Source: Embiotoca jacksoni (taxonomy: Eukaryota > Chordata > Actinopteri > Embiotocidae). Taken from it: a stretch of 64,000 bases of DNA. The stretch is taken from positions 65,001 through 129,000 of the forward strand of contig JAKOON010000069.1 in the NCBI GenBank assembly GCA_022577435.1. Reading direction: 5' to 3'. This document shows, one piece after another, positions 44,301 through 62,200 of the stretch. A program made the position numbers and the translations under genes. The notes under the pieces are model-generated. The model was not told where the DNA came from and searched no databases. It saw nothing but the letters and a program-made list of their open reading frames with translations. Each line of letters begins with the position of its first letter. Position 1 is the stretch's first letter.

Positions 44301-47237
44301 CAACAAACACACATAACAAACAGACAACACACACACAACAAACACAACAAACACACAACACACACACAACAAACACACGACAAACACACAACACACACAA
44401 CAAACACACGACAAAAAACAAACACAAAATAAACACAATAAACACACAACAAACACACAACACGCACAACACACACAACAAACACACAACAAACACACAC
44501 AACAAACACAACAAACACACACAACAAACACAACAAACACACAACAAACACACAACAAACACAACAAACACAACAGACACAACAGACACAACAAACACAC
44601 AACAAACACAACACACACAACAAACACACAACACACACAACAAATACACAACAAACACAAAACAAACACAACAAACACACAACAACAAAACAAACACACA
44701 ACAAACACACACAACTAACACAAAGCAAACACAACAAACACAACAAACACACAACACACACAACAAACACACAACAAACACACACACAAACACACACACA
44801 ACAAACACACACAACAAACACACAACAAACAAACACAACAAACACACACAACAAACACAACAAACACACAACACAGACACAACAAACACACAACAAACAC
44901 AACAAACACACACAACAAACACACAACAAACACACAACAAAAAAACACAACAAACACACACAACAAACACACAACACACAACAAACACACACAACAAACA
45001 CAACAAACACACAACACACAACAAACACACACAACAAACACAAACACACACACAACAAACACACAACAAACAAACACACACAACAAACACAACAAACACA
45101 ACAAACACACAACACACAACAAACACACACAACAAACACACACACAAACACACACACAACAAACACACACAACAAACACACACAACAAACACAACAAACA
45201 CACAACACACAACACACACACACACAAACACACACACAACAAACACACAACAAACAAACACACACAACAAACACAACAAACACAGCAAACACACAACACA
45301 CAACAAACACACACAAACACACACACAACAAACACACACAACAAACACACAACAAACAAACACAACAAACACACACAACAAACACAACAAACACACAACA
45401 CAGACACAACAAACACACAACAAACACAACAAACACACACAACAAACACACAACAAACACACAACAAAAAAACAAACACACAACAAACACACAACACACA
45501 ACAAACACACAACAAACATACAACAAACAGACAACAAACACACAACAAACACACAACAAACACACAACAAACACAAAACAAACACAACAAACACACAACA
45601 AACACACAAAGAACACAACAAACACACAACACAGACACAACAAACACACAACAAACACAACACACACACAACAAACACATAACAAACACAACAACAGACA
45701 ACACACACAACAAACAAAACAAACACACAACAAACACAACACACACAACAGACACACAACAAACACAACAAACACACAACAAACACACACAACAAACACA
45801 CAACAAAGACCCACAACAAACACACAACAAACACACACAACAAACACACACAACAAACACACAACAAACACACACAACAAACACACACAACAAACACACA
45901 ACAAACACACACAATACACACAATAAACACACAACAAACACAACAAACACACAACAAACACACACAACACACACAACAAACACACAACTAACACACAACA
46001 AACACACACAACAAACCCACAACAAACACACATAACAAACACACAACAAACACAACACACACAACAAACACAACAAACACACACAACACACAACAAACAC
46101 ACACAAGAAACACACAACAAACACACACAACAAACACACAACAAACACACAACACAGACAGAACAAACACATAACAAACACACAACAAACACACACACAA
46201 CAAACACACACAAACACACACAACAAACACACACAACAAACACACACAACAATCACACAACAAACAAACACAACAAGCACAACAAACACACAACACACAA
46301 CAAACACACAACAAACACACAACAAACACACAACAAACACAACAAACACACACAACAAACACACACAACAAGCACACAACAAACACAACAAACACACACA
46401 ACAAACACACACACAACAAAAAACAAACACACAACAAACACACACAACAAACACACACACAACAAACACACAACAAACACACAACAAACACACATCAAAC
46501 ACAAAACAAACACACACACAACAAACACACAACAAACACAAACACACAACAAACACAAAACAAACACACAACAAATACACACAACAAACACAAAACAAAC
46601 ACAAAACAAACACACAACAAACACACAAACACACAACAAACACACAACAAACACAACAAACACACAACAAACACACAACACACTCACACAACAAATACAA
46701 CAAACACACACAACAAACACACAACAAACACAAAACAAACACACAACAAACACACAACAAACACAAAACAAACACAAAACAAACACACAACAAACACACA
46801 AACACACAACAAACACACAACAAACACAACAAACACAACAAACACACAACAAACACACGCAACAAACACAAAACAAACACAACAAACACACAACATAGAC
46901 ACAACAAACACAACAAACACACAGCAAACACAACAAACACACAACAAACACACAACAAACACACACAACAAACACACAACACACAACAAACACACACAAC
47001 AAACATACAACAAACACACAACAAACACAACAAACACACACAACAAACACACAACACACAACAAACACACAACAAACACAAAACAAACACAACAAACACA
47101 ACAAACACACAACACAGACACAACAAACACACAACAAACACAACACACACAACAAACACACAACAAACACACAACAGACACCCAACAAACACAACAAACA
47201 CACACAACCAACACAACAAACACACAACACACACACA
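41332..47237 (+). repeat. Higher-order repeat, period 2,953 bp
   Basis: Landmarks repeat at a 2,953-bp offset: an ACTCACAC variant at about 41,332 and 44,285, and AACTAACAC at 43,033 and 45,986. The second copy degrades towards its right end, where a CAAAAC/AACACACAAAC-rich stretch (about 46,500-46,820) is inserted. Right edge approximate. Confidence 0.65.
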
Positions 47238-47759
47238 ACAAACACACAACAAACACACACAACAAACACACAACACACACAACACACACACACAACAAAC
47301 ACAGCAAACACAACAAACACACAACAAACACTCAACAAACACACAACAAACACACACAACAAACACACAACAAACACACACAACAAACACACACAACAAA
47401 CACACAACAAACACACACACAACAAACACAACAAACACACACAACAGACGCACAACAAACACAACAAACACACAGCAAACACACAACAAACACAACAAAC
47501 ACAACAAACCCACAACAAACACACAACAAACACACAACAAACACACACAACAAACACACACAACAAACACAACACACACAACAAACACACAACAGACACC
47601 CAACAAACACAACAAACACACACAACCAACACAACAAACACACAACACACACACAACAAACACACAACAAACACACACAACAAACACACAACACACACAA
47701 CACACACACACAACAAACACAGCAAACACAACAAACACACACAACAAACACAACAAAAA

Positions 47760-48960
47760 CACAACAAACACACAACAAACACAACAAACACAACAGACAC
47801 AACAGACACAACAAACACACAACAAACACAACACACACAACAAACACACAACACACACAACAAATACACAACAAACACAAAACAAACACAACAAACACAC
47901 AACAACAAAACAAACACACAACAAACACACACAACAAACACAAAGCAAACACAACAAACACAACAAACACACAACAAACACAACAAACACACACACAACA
48001 AACACAACAAACACACACAACAGACGCACAACAAACACAACAAACACACACAGCAAACACACAACAAACACAACAAACACACAACAAACACAACAAACAC
48101 AACAGACACAACAGACACAACAAACACACAACAAACACAACACACACAACAAACACACAACACACACAACAAATACACAACAAACACAAAACAAACACAA
48201 CAAACACACAACAACAAAACAAACACACAACAAACACACACAACAAACACAAAGCAAACACAACAAACACAACAAACACACAACAAACACAACAAACACA
48301 CACACAACAAACACAACAAACACACACAACAAACACAACAAACACACAACAAACACACAACAAACACAACAAACACAACAGACACAACAGACACAACAAA
48401 CACACAACAAACACAACACACACAACAAACACACAACACACACAACAAATACACAACAAACACAAAACAAACACAACAAACACACAACAACAAAACAAAC
48501 ACACAACAAACACACACAACAAACACAAAGCAAACACAACAAACACAACAAACACACAACAAACACAACAAACACACACACAACAAACACAACAAACACA
48601 CACAACAGACGCACAACAAACACAACAAACACACACAGCAAACACACAACAAACACAACAAAAACACAACAAACACACAACAAACACAACAAACACAACA
48701 GACACAACAGACACAACAAACACACAACAAACACAACACACACAACAAACACACAACACACACAACAAATACACAACAAACACAAAACAAACACAACAAA
48801 CACACAACAACAAAACAAACACACAACAAACACACACAACAAACACAAAGCAAACACAACAAACACAACAAACACACAACAAACACAACAAACACACACA
48901 CAACAAACACAACAAACACACACAACAGACGCACAACAAACACAACAAACACACACAGCA
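47760..48960 (+). repeat. Higher-order repeat, period about 300 bp, four copies
   Basis: The marker CAGACACAACAGACAC recurs near 47,793, 48,103, 48,379 and 48,709. Each occurrence is followed by the same series (CAAATACACAAC, CAACAACAAAAC, AAAGCAAAC). Two copies of this block exist in macro-copy 1 near 14,340-14,930. Confidence 0.65.
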
Positions 48961-50225
48961 AACACACAACAAACACAACAAACACAACAAACACACAACA
49001 AACACACACAACAAACACACAACAAACACAACAAACAAAACAAACAACAAACACAACAAACACACAACAAACACAACACACACAACACACTCACACAACA
49101 AACACACAACAAACACACATAACAAACAGACAACACACACACAACAAACACAACAAACACACAACACACACACAACAAACACACGACAAACACACAACAC
49201 ACACAACAAACACACAACAAAAAACAAACACAAAACAAACACAATAAACACACAACAAACACACAACACGCACAACACACACAACAAACACACAACAAAC
49301 ACACACAACAAACACAACAAACACACACAACAAACACAACAAACACACAACAAACACACAACAAACACACAACAAACACAACAAACACAACAGACACAAC
49401 AGACACAACAAACACACAACAAACACAACACACACAACAAACACACAACACACACAACAAATACACAACAAACACAACAAACACACAACAACAAAACAAA
49501 CACACAACAAACACACACAACAAACACAAAGCAAACACAACAAACACAACAAACACACAACACACACAACAAACACACAACAAACACACACACAAACACA
49601 CACACAACAAACACACACAACAAACACACAACAAACAAACACAACAAACACACACAACAAACACAACAAACACACAACACAGACACAACAAACACACAAC
49701 AAACACAACAAACACACACAACAAACACACAACAAACACACAACAAAAAAACACAACAAACACACACAACACACAACAAACACACACAACAAACACAACA
49801 AACACACAACACACAACAAACACACACAACAAACACACACACAAACACACACACAACAAACACACAACAAACAAACACACACAACAAACACAACAAACAC
49901 AACAAACACACAACACACAACAAACACACACACAAACACACACACAACAAACACACACAACAAACACACACAACAAACACAACAAACACACAACACACAA
50001 CAAACACACAACAAACACACACAACAAACACAACAAACACACAACACACAACAAACACACAACAAACACACACAAACACACACACAACAAACACACAACA
50101 AACAAACACACACAACAAACACAACAAACACAACAAACACACAACACACAACAAACACACACAAACACACACACAACAAACACACACAACAAACACACAA
50201 CAAACAAACACAACAAACACACACA

Positions 50226-53200
50226 TCAAACACAACAAACACACAACACAGACACAACAAACACACAACAAACACAACAAACACACACAACAAACACACA
50301 ACAAACACACAACAAAAAAACAAACACACAACAAACACACAACACACAACAAACACACACAACAAACATACAACAAACAGACAACAAACACACAACAAAC
50401 ACACAACAAACACAAAACAAACACAACAAACACACAACAAACACACAAAGAACACAACAAACACACAACACAGACACAACAAACACACAACAAACACAAC
50501 ACACACACAACAAACACATAACAAACACAACAACAGACAGCACACACAACAAACAAAACAAACACACAACAAACACAACACACACAACAGACACACAACA
50601 AACACAACAAACACACAACAAACACACACAACAAACACACAACAAAGACCCACAACAAACACACAACAAACACACACAAACACACACACAACAAACACAC
50701 ACAACAAACACACACAACAAACACAACAAACACACAACACACAACAAACACACACAACAAACACACACACAAACACACACACAACAAACACACAACAAAC
50801 AAACACACACAACAAACACAACAAACACAACAAACACACAACAACAAAACAAACACACAACAAACACACACAACAAACACAAAGCAAACACAACAAACAC
50901 AACAAACACACAACACACACAACAAACACACAACAAACACACACACAAACACACACACAACAAACACACACAACAAACACACAACAAACAAACACAACAA
51001 ACACACACAACAAACACAACAAACACACAACACAGACACAACAAACACACAACAAACACAACAAACACACACAACAATCACACAACAAACACACAACAAA
51101 AAAACACAACAAACACACACAACAAACACACAACACACAACAAACACACACAACAAACACAACAAACACACAACACACAACAAACACACACAACAAACAC
51201 ACACACAAACACACACACAACAAACACACAACAAACAAACACACACAACAAACACAACAAACACAACAAACACACAACACACAACAAACACACACAACAA
51301 ACACACACACAAACACACACACAACAAACACACACAACAAACACACACAACAAACACAACAAACACACAACACACAACAAACACACACAACAAACACACA
51401 CACAAACACACACACAACAAACACACAACAAACAAACACACACAACAAACACAACAAACACAACAAACACACAACACACAACAAACACACACAAACACAC
51501 ACACAACAAACACACACAACAAACACACAACAAACAAACACAACAAACACACACAACAAACACACAACAAAAAAACACAACAAACACACACAACAAACAC
51601 ACAACACACAACAAACACAAACAACAAACACACACACAAACACACACACAACAAACACACAACAAACAAACACACACAACAAACACAACAAACACAACAA
51701 ACACAACAAACACACAACACACAACAAACACACACAACAAACACACACACAAACACACACACAACAAACACACACAACAAACACACACAACAAACACAAC
51801 AAACACACAACACACAACAAACACACACAACAAACACACACACAAACACACACACAACAAACACACAACAAACAAACACACACAACAAACACAACAAACA
51901 CAACGAACACACACAAACACACACACAACAAACACACACAACAAACACACAACAAACAAACACAACAAACACACACAACAAACACAACAAACACACAACA
52001 CAGACACAACAAACACACAACAAACACAACAAACACACACAACAAACACACAACAAACACACAACAAAAAAACACAACACACAACAAACACACAACACAC
52101 AACAAACACACACAACAAACATACAACAAACAGACAACAAACACACAACAAACACACAACAAACACAAAACAAACACAACAAACACACAACAAACACACA
52201 AAGAACACAACAAACACACAACACAGACACAACAAACACACAACAAACACAACACACACACAACAAACACATAACAAACACAACAACAGACAGCACACAC
52301 AACAAACAAAACAAACACACAACAAACACAACACACACAACAGACACACAACAAACACAACAAACACACAACAAACACACACAACAAACACACAACAAAG
52401 ACCCACAACAAACACACAACAAACACACACAAACACACACACAACAAACACACACAACAAACACACACAACAAACACAACAAACACACAACACACAACAA
52501 ACACACACAACAAACACACACACAAACACACACACAACAAACACACAACAAACAAACACACACAACAAACACAACAAACACAACAAACACACAACACACA
52601 ACAAACACACACAAACACACACACAACAAACACACACAACAAACACACAACAAACAAACACAACAAACACACACAACAAACACAACAAACACACAACACA
52701 GACACAACAAACACACAACAAACACAACAAACACACACAACAAACACACAACAAACACACAACAAAAAAACAAACACACAACAAACACACAACACACAAC
52801 AAACACACACAACAAACATGCAACAAACAGACAACAAACACACAACAAACACACAACAAACACAAAACAAACACAACAAACACAACAAACACACAAAGAA
52901 CACAACAAACACACAACACAGACACAACAAACACACAACAAACACAACACACACACAACAAACACATAACAAACACAACAACAGACAGCACACACAACAA
53001 ACAAAACAAACACACAACAAACACAACACACACAACAGACACACAACAAACACAACAAACACACAACAAACACACACAACAAACACACAACAAAGACCCA
53101 CAACAAACACACAACAAACACACACAACAAACACACACAACAAACACACAACAAACACACACAACAAACACACACAACAAACACACAACAAACACACACA

Positions 53201-56200
53201 ATACACACAACACACACAATAAACACACAACAAACACAACAAACACACAACAAACACACACAACACACACAACAAACACACAACTAACACACAACAAACA
53301 CACACAACAAACCCACAACAAACACACATAAAAAACACACAACAAACACAACACACACAACAAACACAACAAACACACACAACACACAACAAACACACAC
53401 AAGAAACACACAACAAACACACACAACAAACACACAACAAACACACACAACAAACACACAACAAACACACAACAAACACAACAAAGAGACAACAAACACA
53501 CAACAAACACACACAACAAACACACAACAAACACACAACACAGACACAACAAACACATAACAAACACACAACAAACACACACACAACAAACACACACAAA
53601 CACACACAACAAACACACAACAAACACACACAACAATCACACAACAAACAAACACAACAAGCACAACAAACACACAACACACAATAAACACACAACAAAC
53701 ACACAACACGCACAACACACACAACAAACACACAACAAACACACACAACAAACACAACAAACACACACAACAAACACAACAAACACACAACAAACACACA
53801 ACAAACACAACAAACACAACAGACACAACAGACACAACAAACACACAACAAACACAACACACACAACAAACACACAACACACACAACAAATACACAACAA
53901 ACACAACAAACACACAACAACAAAACAAACACACAACAAACACACACAACAAACACAAAGCAAACACAACAAACACAACAAACACACAACACACACAACA
54001 AACACACAACAAACACACACACAAACACACACACAACAAACACACACAACAAACACACAACAAACAAACACAACAAACACACACAACAAACACAACAAAC
54101 ACACAACACAGACACAACAAACACACAACAAACACAACAAACACACACAACAAACACACAACAAACACACAACAAAAAAACACAACAAACACACACAACA
54201 CACAACAAACACACACAACAAACACAACAAACACACAACACACAACAAACACACACAACAAACACACACACAAACACACACACAACAAACACACAACAAA
54301 CAAACACACACAACAAACACAACAAACACAACAAACACACAACACACAACAAACACACACACAAACACACACACAACAAACACACACAACAAACACACAC
54401 AACAAACACAACAAACACACAACACACAACAAACACACAACAAACACACACACAAACACACACACAACAAACACACAACAAACAAACACACACAACAAAC
54501 ACAACAAACACAACAAACACACAACACACAACAAACACACACAAACACACACACAACAAACACACACAACAAACACACAACAAACAAACACAACAAACAC
54601 ACACATCAAACACAACAAACACACAACACAGACACAACAAACACACAACAAACACAACAAACACACACAACAAACACACAACAAACACACAACAAAAAAA
54701 CAAACACACAACAAACACACAACACACAACAAACACACACAACAAACATACAACAAACAGACAACAAACACACAACAAACACACAACAAACACAAAACAA
54801 ACACAACAAACACACAACAAACACACAAAGAACACAACAAACACACAACACAGACACAACAAACACACAACAAACACAACACACACACAACAAACACATA
54901 ACAAACACAACAACAGACAGCACACACAACAAACAAAACAAACACACAACAAACACAACACACACAACAGACACACAACAAACACAACAAACACACAACA
55001 AACACACACAACAAACACACAACAAAGACCCACAACAAACACACAACAAACACACACAAACACACACACAACAAACACACACAACAAACACACACAACAA
55101 ACACAACAAACACACAACACACAACAAACACACACAACAAACACACACACAAACACACACACAACAAACACACAACAAACAAACACACACAACAAACACA
55201 ACAAACACAACAAACACACAACAACAAAACAAACACACAACAAACACACACAACAAACACAAAGCAAACACAACAAACACAACAAACACACAACACACAC
55301 AACAAACACACAACAAACACACACACAAACACACACACAACAAACACACACAACAAACACACAACAAACAAACACAACAAACACACACAACAAACACAAC
55401 AAACACACAACACAGACACAACAAACACACAACAAACACAACAAACACACACAACAATCACACAACAAACACACAACAAAAAAACACAACAAACACACAC
55501 AACAAACACACAACACACAACAAACACACACAACAAACACAACAAACACACAACACACAACAAACACACACAACAAACACACACACAAACACACACACAA
55601 CAAACACACAACAAACAAACACACACAACAAACACAACAAACACAACAAACACACAACACACAACAAACACACACAACAAACACACACACAAACACACAC
55701 ACAACAAACACACACAACAAACACACACAACAAACACAACAAACACACAACACACAACAAACACACACAACAAACACACACACAAACACACACACAACAA
55801 ACACACAACAAACGAACACACACAACAAACACAACAAACACAACAAACACACAACACACAACAAACACACACAAACACACACACAACAAACACACACAAC
55901 AAACACACAACAAACAAACACAACAAACACACACAACAAACACACAACAAAAAAACACAACAAACACACACAACAAACACACAACACACAACAAACACAC
56001 ACAACAAACACAACAAACACACAACACACAACAAACACACACAACAAACACACACACAAACACACACACAACAAACACACAACAACAAAACAAACACACA
56101 ACAAACACACACAACAAACACAAAGCAAACACAACAAACACAACAAACACACAACACACACAACAAACACACAACAAACACACACACAAACACACACACA

Positions 56201-59200
56201 ACAAACACACACAACAAACACACAACAAACAAACACAACAAACACACACAACAAACACAACAAACACACAACACAGAAACAACAAACACACAACAAACAC
56301 AACAAACACACACAACAATCACACAACAAACACACAACAAAAAAACACAACAAACACACACAACAAACACACAACACACAACAAACACACACAACAAACA
56401 CAACAAACACACAACACACAACAAACACACACAACAAACACACACACAAACACACACACAACAAACACACAACAAACAAACACACACAACAAACACAACA
56501 AACACAACAAACACACAACACACAACAAACACACACAACAAACACACACACAAACACACACACAACAAACACACACAACAAACACACACAACAAACACAA
56601 CAAACACACAACACACAACAAACACACACAACAAACACACACACAAACACACACACAACAAACACAACAAACGAACACACACAACAAACACAACAAACAC
56701 AACAAACACACAACACACAACAAACACACACAAACACACACACAACAAACACACACAACAAACACACAACAAACAAACACAACAAACACACACAACAAAC
56801 ACACAACAAAAAAACACAACAAACACACACAACAAACACACAACACACAACAAACACACACAACAAACACAACAAACACACAACACACAACAAACACACA
56901 CAACAAACACACACACAAACACACACACAACAAACACACAACAAACAAACACACACAACAAACACAACAAACACAACAAACACAACAAACACACAACACA
57001 CAACAAACACACACAACAAACACACACACAAACACACACAACAAACACACACAACAAACACACACAACAAACACAACAAACACACAACACACAACAAACA
57101 CACACAACAAACACACACACAAACACACACACAACAAACACACAACAAACAAACACACACAACAAACACAACAAACACACAACACACAACAAACACACAC
57201 AACAAACACACACACAAACACACACACAACAAACACACAACAAACAAACACACACAACAAACACAACAAACACAACAAACACACAACACACAACAAACAC
57301 ACACAACAAACACACACACAAACACACACACAACAAACACACACAACAAACACACACAACAAACACAACAAACACACAACACACAACAAACACACACAAC
57401 AAACACACACACAAACACACACACAACAAACACACAACAAACAAACACACACAACAAACACAACAAACACAACAAACACACAACACACAACAAACACACA
57501 CAAACACACACACAACAAACACACACAACAAACACACAACAAACAAACACAACAAACACACACAACAAACACACAACAAAAAAACACAACAAACACACAC
57601 AACAAACACACAACACACAACAAACACACACAACAAACACAACAAACACACAACACACAACAAACACACACAACAAACACACACACAAACACACACACAA
57701 CAAACACACAACAAACAAACACACACAACAAACACAACAAACACAACAAACACAACAAACACACAACACACAACAAACACACACAACAAACACACACACA
57801 AACACACACACAACAAACACACACAACAAACACACACAACAAACACAACAAACACACAACACACAACAAACACACACAACAAACACACACACAAACACAC
57901 ACACAACAAACACACAACAAACAAACACACACAACAAACACAACAAACACAACGAACACACACAAACACACACACAACAAACACACACAACAAACACACA
58001 ACAAACAAACACAACAAACACACACAACAAACACAACAAACACACAACACAGACACAACAAACACACAACAAACACAACAAACACACACAACAAACACAC
58101 AACAAACACACAACAAAAAAACAAACACACAACAAACACACAACACACAACAAACACACACAACAAACATACAACAAACAGACAACAAACACACAACAAA
58201 CACACAACAAACACAAAACAAACACAACAAACACACAACAAACACACAAAGAACACAACAAACACACAACACAGACACAACAAACACACAACAAACACAA
58301 CACACACACAACAAACACATAACAAACACAACAACAGACAGCACACACAACAAACAAAACAAACACACAACAAACACAACACACACAACAGACACACAAC
58401 AAACACAACAAACACACAACAAACACACACAACAAACACACAACAAAGACCCACAACAAACACACAACAAACACACACAAACACACACACAACAAACACA
58501 CACAACAAACACACACAACAAACACAACAAACACACAACACACAACAAACACACACAACAAACACACACACAAACACACACACAACAAACACACAACAAA
58601 CAAACACACACAACAAACACAACAAACACAACAAACACACAACACACAACAAACACACACAAACACACACACAACAAACACACACAACAAACACACAACA
58701 AACAAACACAACAAACACACACAACAAACACAACAAACACACAACACAGACACAACAAACACACAACAAACACAACAAACACACACAACAAACACACAAC
58801 AAACACACAACAAAAAAACAAACACACAACAAACACACAACACACAACAAACACACACAACAAACATACAACAAACAGACAACAAACACACAACAAACAC
58901 ACAACAAACACAAAACAAACACAACAAACACAACAAACACACAAAGAACACAACAAACACACAACACAGACACAACAAACACACAACAAACACAACACAC
59001 ACACAACAAACACATAACAAACACAACAACAGACAGCACACACAACAAACAAAACAAACACACAACAAACACAACACACACAACAGACACACAACAAACA
59101 CAACAAACACACAACAAACACACACAACAAACACACAACAAAGACCCACAACAAACACACAACAAACACACACAACAAACACACACAACAAACACACAAC

Positions 59201-62200
59201 AAACACACACAACAAACACACACAACAAACACACAACAAACACACACAATACACACAACACACACAATAAACACACAACAAACACAACAAACACACAACA
59301 AACACACACAACACACACAACAAACACACAACTAACACACAACAAACACACACAACAAACCCACAACAAACACACATAAAAAACACACAACAAACACAAC
59401 ACACACAACAAACACAACAAACACACACAACACACAACAAACACACACAAGAAACACACAACAAACACACACAACAAACACACAACAAACACACACAACA
59501 AACACACAACAAACACACAACAAACACAACAAAGAGACAACAAACACACAACAAACACACACAACAAACACACAACAAACACACAACACAGACACAACAA
59601 ACACATAACAAACACACAACAAACACACACACAACAAACACACACAAACACACACAACAAACACACAACAAACACACACAACAATCACACAACAAACAAA
59701 CACAACAAGCACAACAAACACACAACACACAATAAACACACAACAAACACACAACACGCACAACACACACAACAAACACACAACAAACACACACAACAAA
59801 CACAACAAACACACACAACAAACACAACAAACACACAACAAACACACAACAAACACACAACAAACACAACAAACACAACAGACACAACAGACACAACAAA
59901 CACACAACAAACACAACACACACAACAAACACACAACACACACAACAAATACACAACAAACACAACAAACACACAACAACAAAACAAACACACAACAAAC
60001 ACACACAACAAACACAAAGCAAACACAACAAACACAACAAACACACAACACACACAACAAACACACAACAAACACACACACAAACACACACACAACAAAC
60101 ACACACAACAAACACACAACAAACAAACACAACAAACACACACAACAAACACAACAAACACACAACACAGACACAACAAACACACAACAAACACAACAAA
60201 CACACACAACAAACACACAACAAACACACAACAAAAAAACACAACAAACACACACAACACACAACAAACACACACAACAAACACAACAAACACAACAAAC
60301 ACACAACAAACACACACAACAAACACACAACAAAGACCCACAACAAACACACAACAAACACACACAAACACACACACAACAAACACACACAACAAACACA
60401 CACAACAAACACAACAAACACACAACACACAACAAACACACACAACAAACACACACACAAACACACACACAACAAACACACAACAAACAAACACACACAA
60501 CAAACACAACAAACACAACAAACACACAACAACAAAACAAACACACAACAAACACACACAACAAACACAAAGCAAACACAACAAACACAACAAACACACA
60601 ACACACACAACAAACACACAACAAACACACACACAAACACACACACAACAAACACACACAACAAACACACAACAAACAAACACAACAAACACACACAACA
60701 AACACAACAAACACACAACACAGACACAACAAACACACAACAAACACAACAAACACACACAACAATCACACAACAAACACACAACAAAAAACACAACAAA
60801 CACACACAACAAACACACAACACACAACAAACACACACAACAAACACAACAAACACACAACACACAACAAACACACACAACAAACACACACACAAACACA
60901 CACACAACAAACACACAACAAACAAACACACACAACAAACACAACAAACACAACAAACACACAACACACAACAAACACACACAACAAACACACACACAAA
61001 CACACACACAACAAACACACACAACAAACACACACAACAAACACAACAAACACACAACACACAACAAACACACACAACAAACACACACACAAACACACAC
61101 ACAACAAACACACAACAAACGAACACACACAACAAACACAACAAACACAACAAACACACAACACACAACAAACACACACAAACACACACACAACAAACAC
61201 ACACAACAAACACACAACAAACAAACACAACAAACACACACAACAAACACACAACAAAAAAACACAACAAACACACACAACAAACACACAACACACAACA
61301 AACACACACAACAAACACAACAAACACACAACACACAACAAACACACACAACAAACACACACACAAACACACACACAACAAACACACAACAAACAAACAC
61401 ACACAACAAACACAACAAACACAACAAACACAACAAACACACAACACACAACAAACACACACAACAAACACACACACAAACACACACAACAAACACACAC
61501 AACAAACACACACAACAAACACAACAAACACACAACACACAACAAACACACACAACAAACACACACACAAACACACACACAACAAACACACAACAAACAA
61601 ACACACACAACAAACACAACAAACACACAACACACAACAAACACACACAACAAACACACACACAAACACACACACAACAAACACACAACAAACAAACACA
61701 CACAACAAACACAACAAACACAACAAACACACAACACACAACAAACACACACAACAAACACACACACAAACACACACACAACAAACACACACAACAAACA
61801 CACACAACAAACACAACAAACACACAACACACAACAAACACACACAACAAACACACACACAAACACACACACAACAAACACACAACAAACAAACACACAC
61901 AACAAACACAACAAACACAACAAACACACAACACACAACAAACACACACAAACACACACACAACAAACACACACAACAAACACAAAACAAACAAACACAA
62001 CAAACACACACAACAAACACACAACAAAAAAACACAACAAACACACACAACAAACACACAACACACAACAAACACACACAACAAACACAACAAACACACA
62101 ACACACAACAAACACACACAACAAACACACACACAAACACACACACAACAAACACACAACAAACAAACACACACAACAAACACAACAAACACAACAAACA

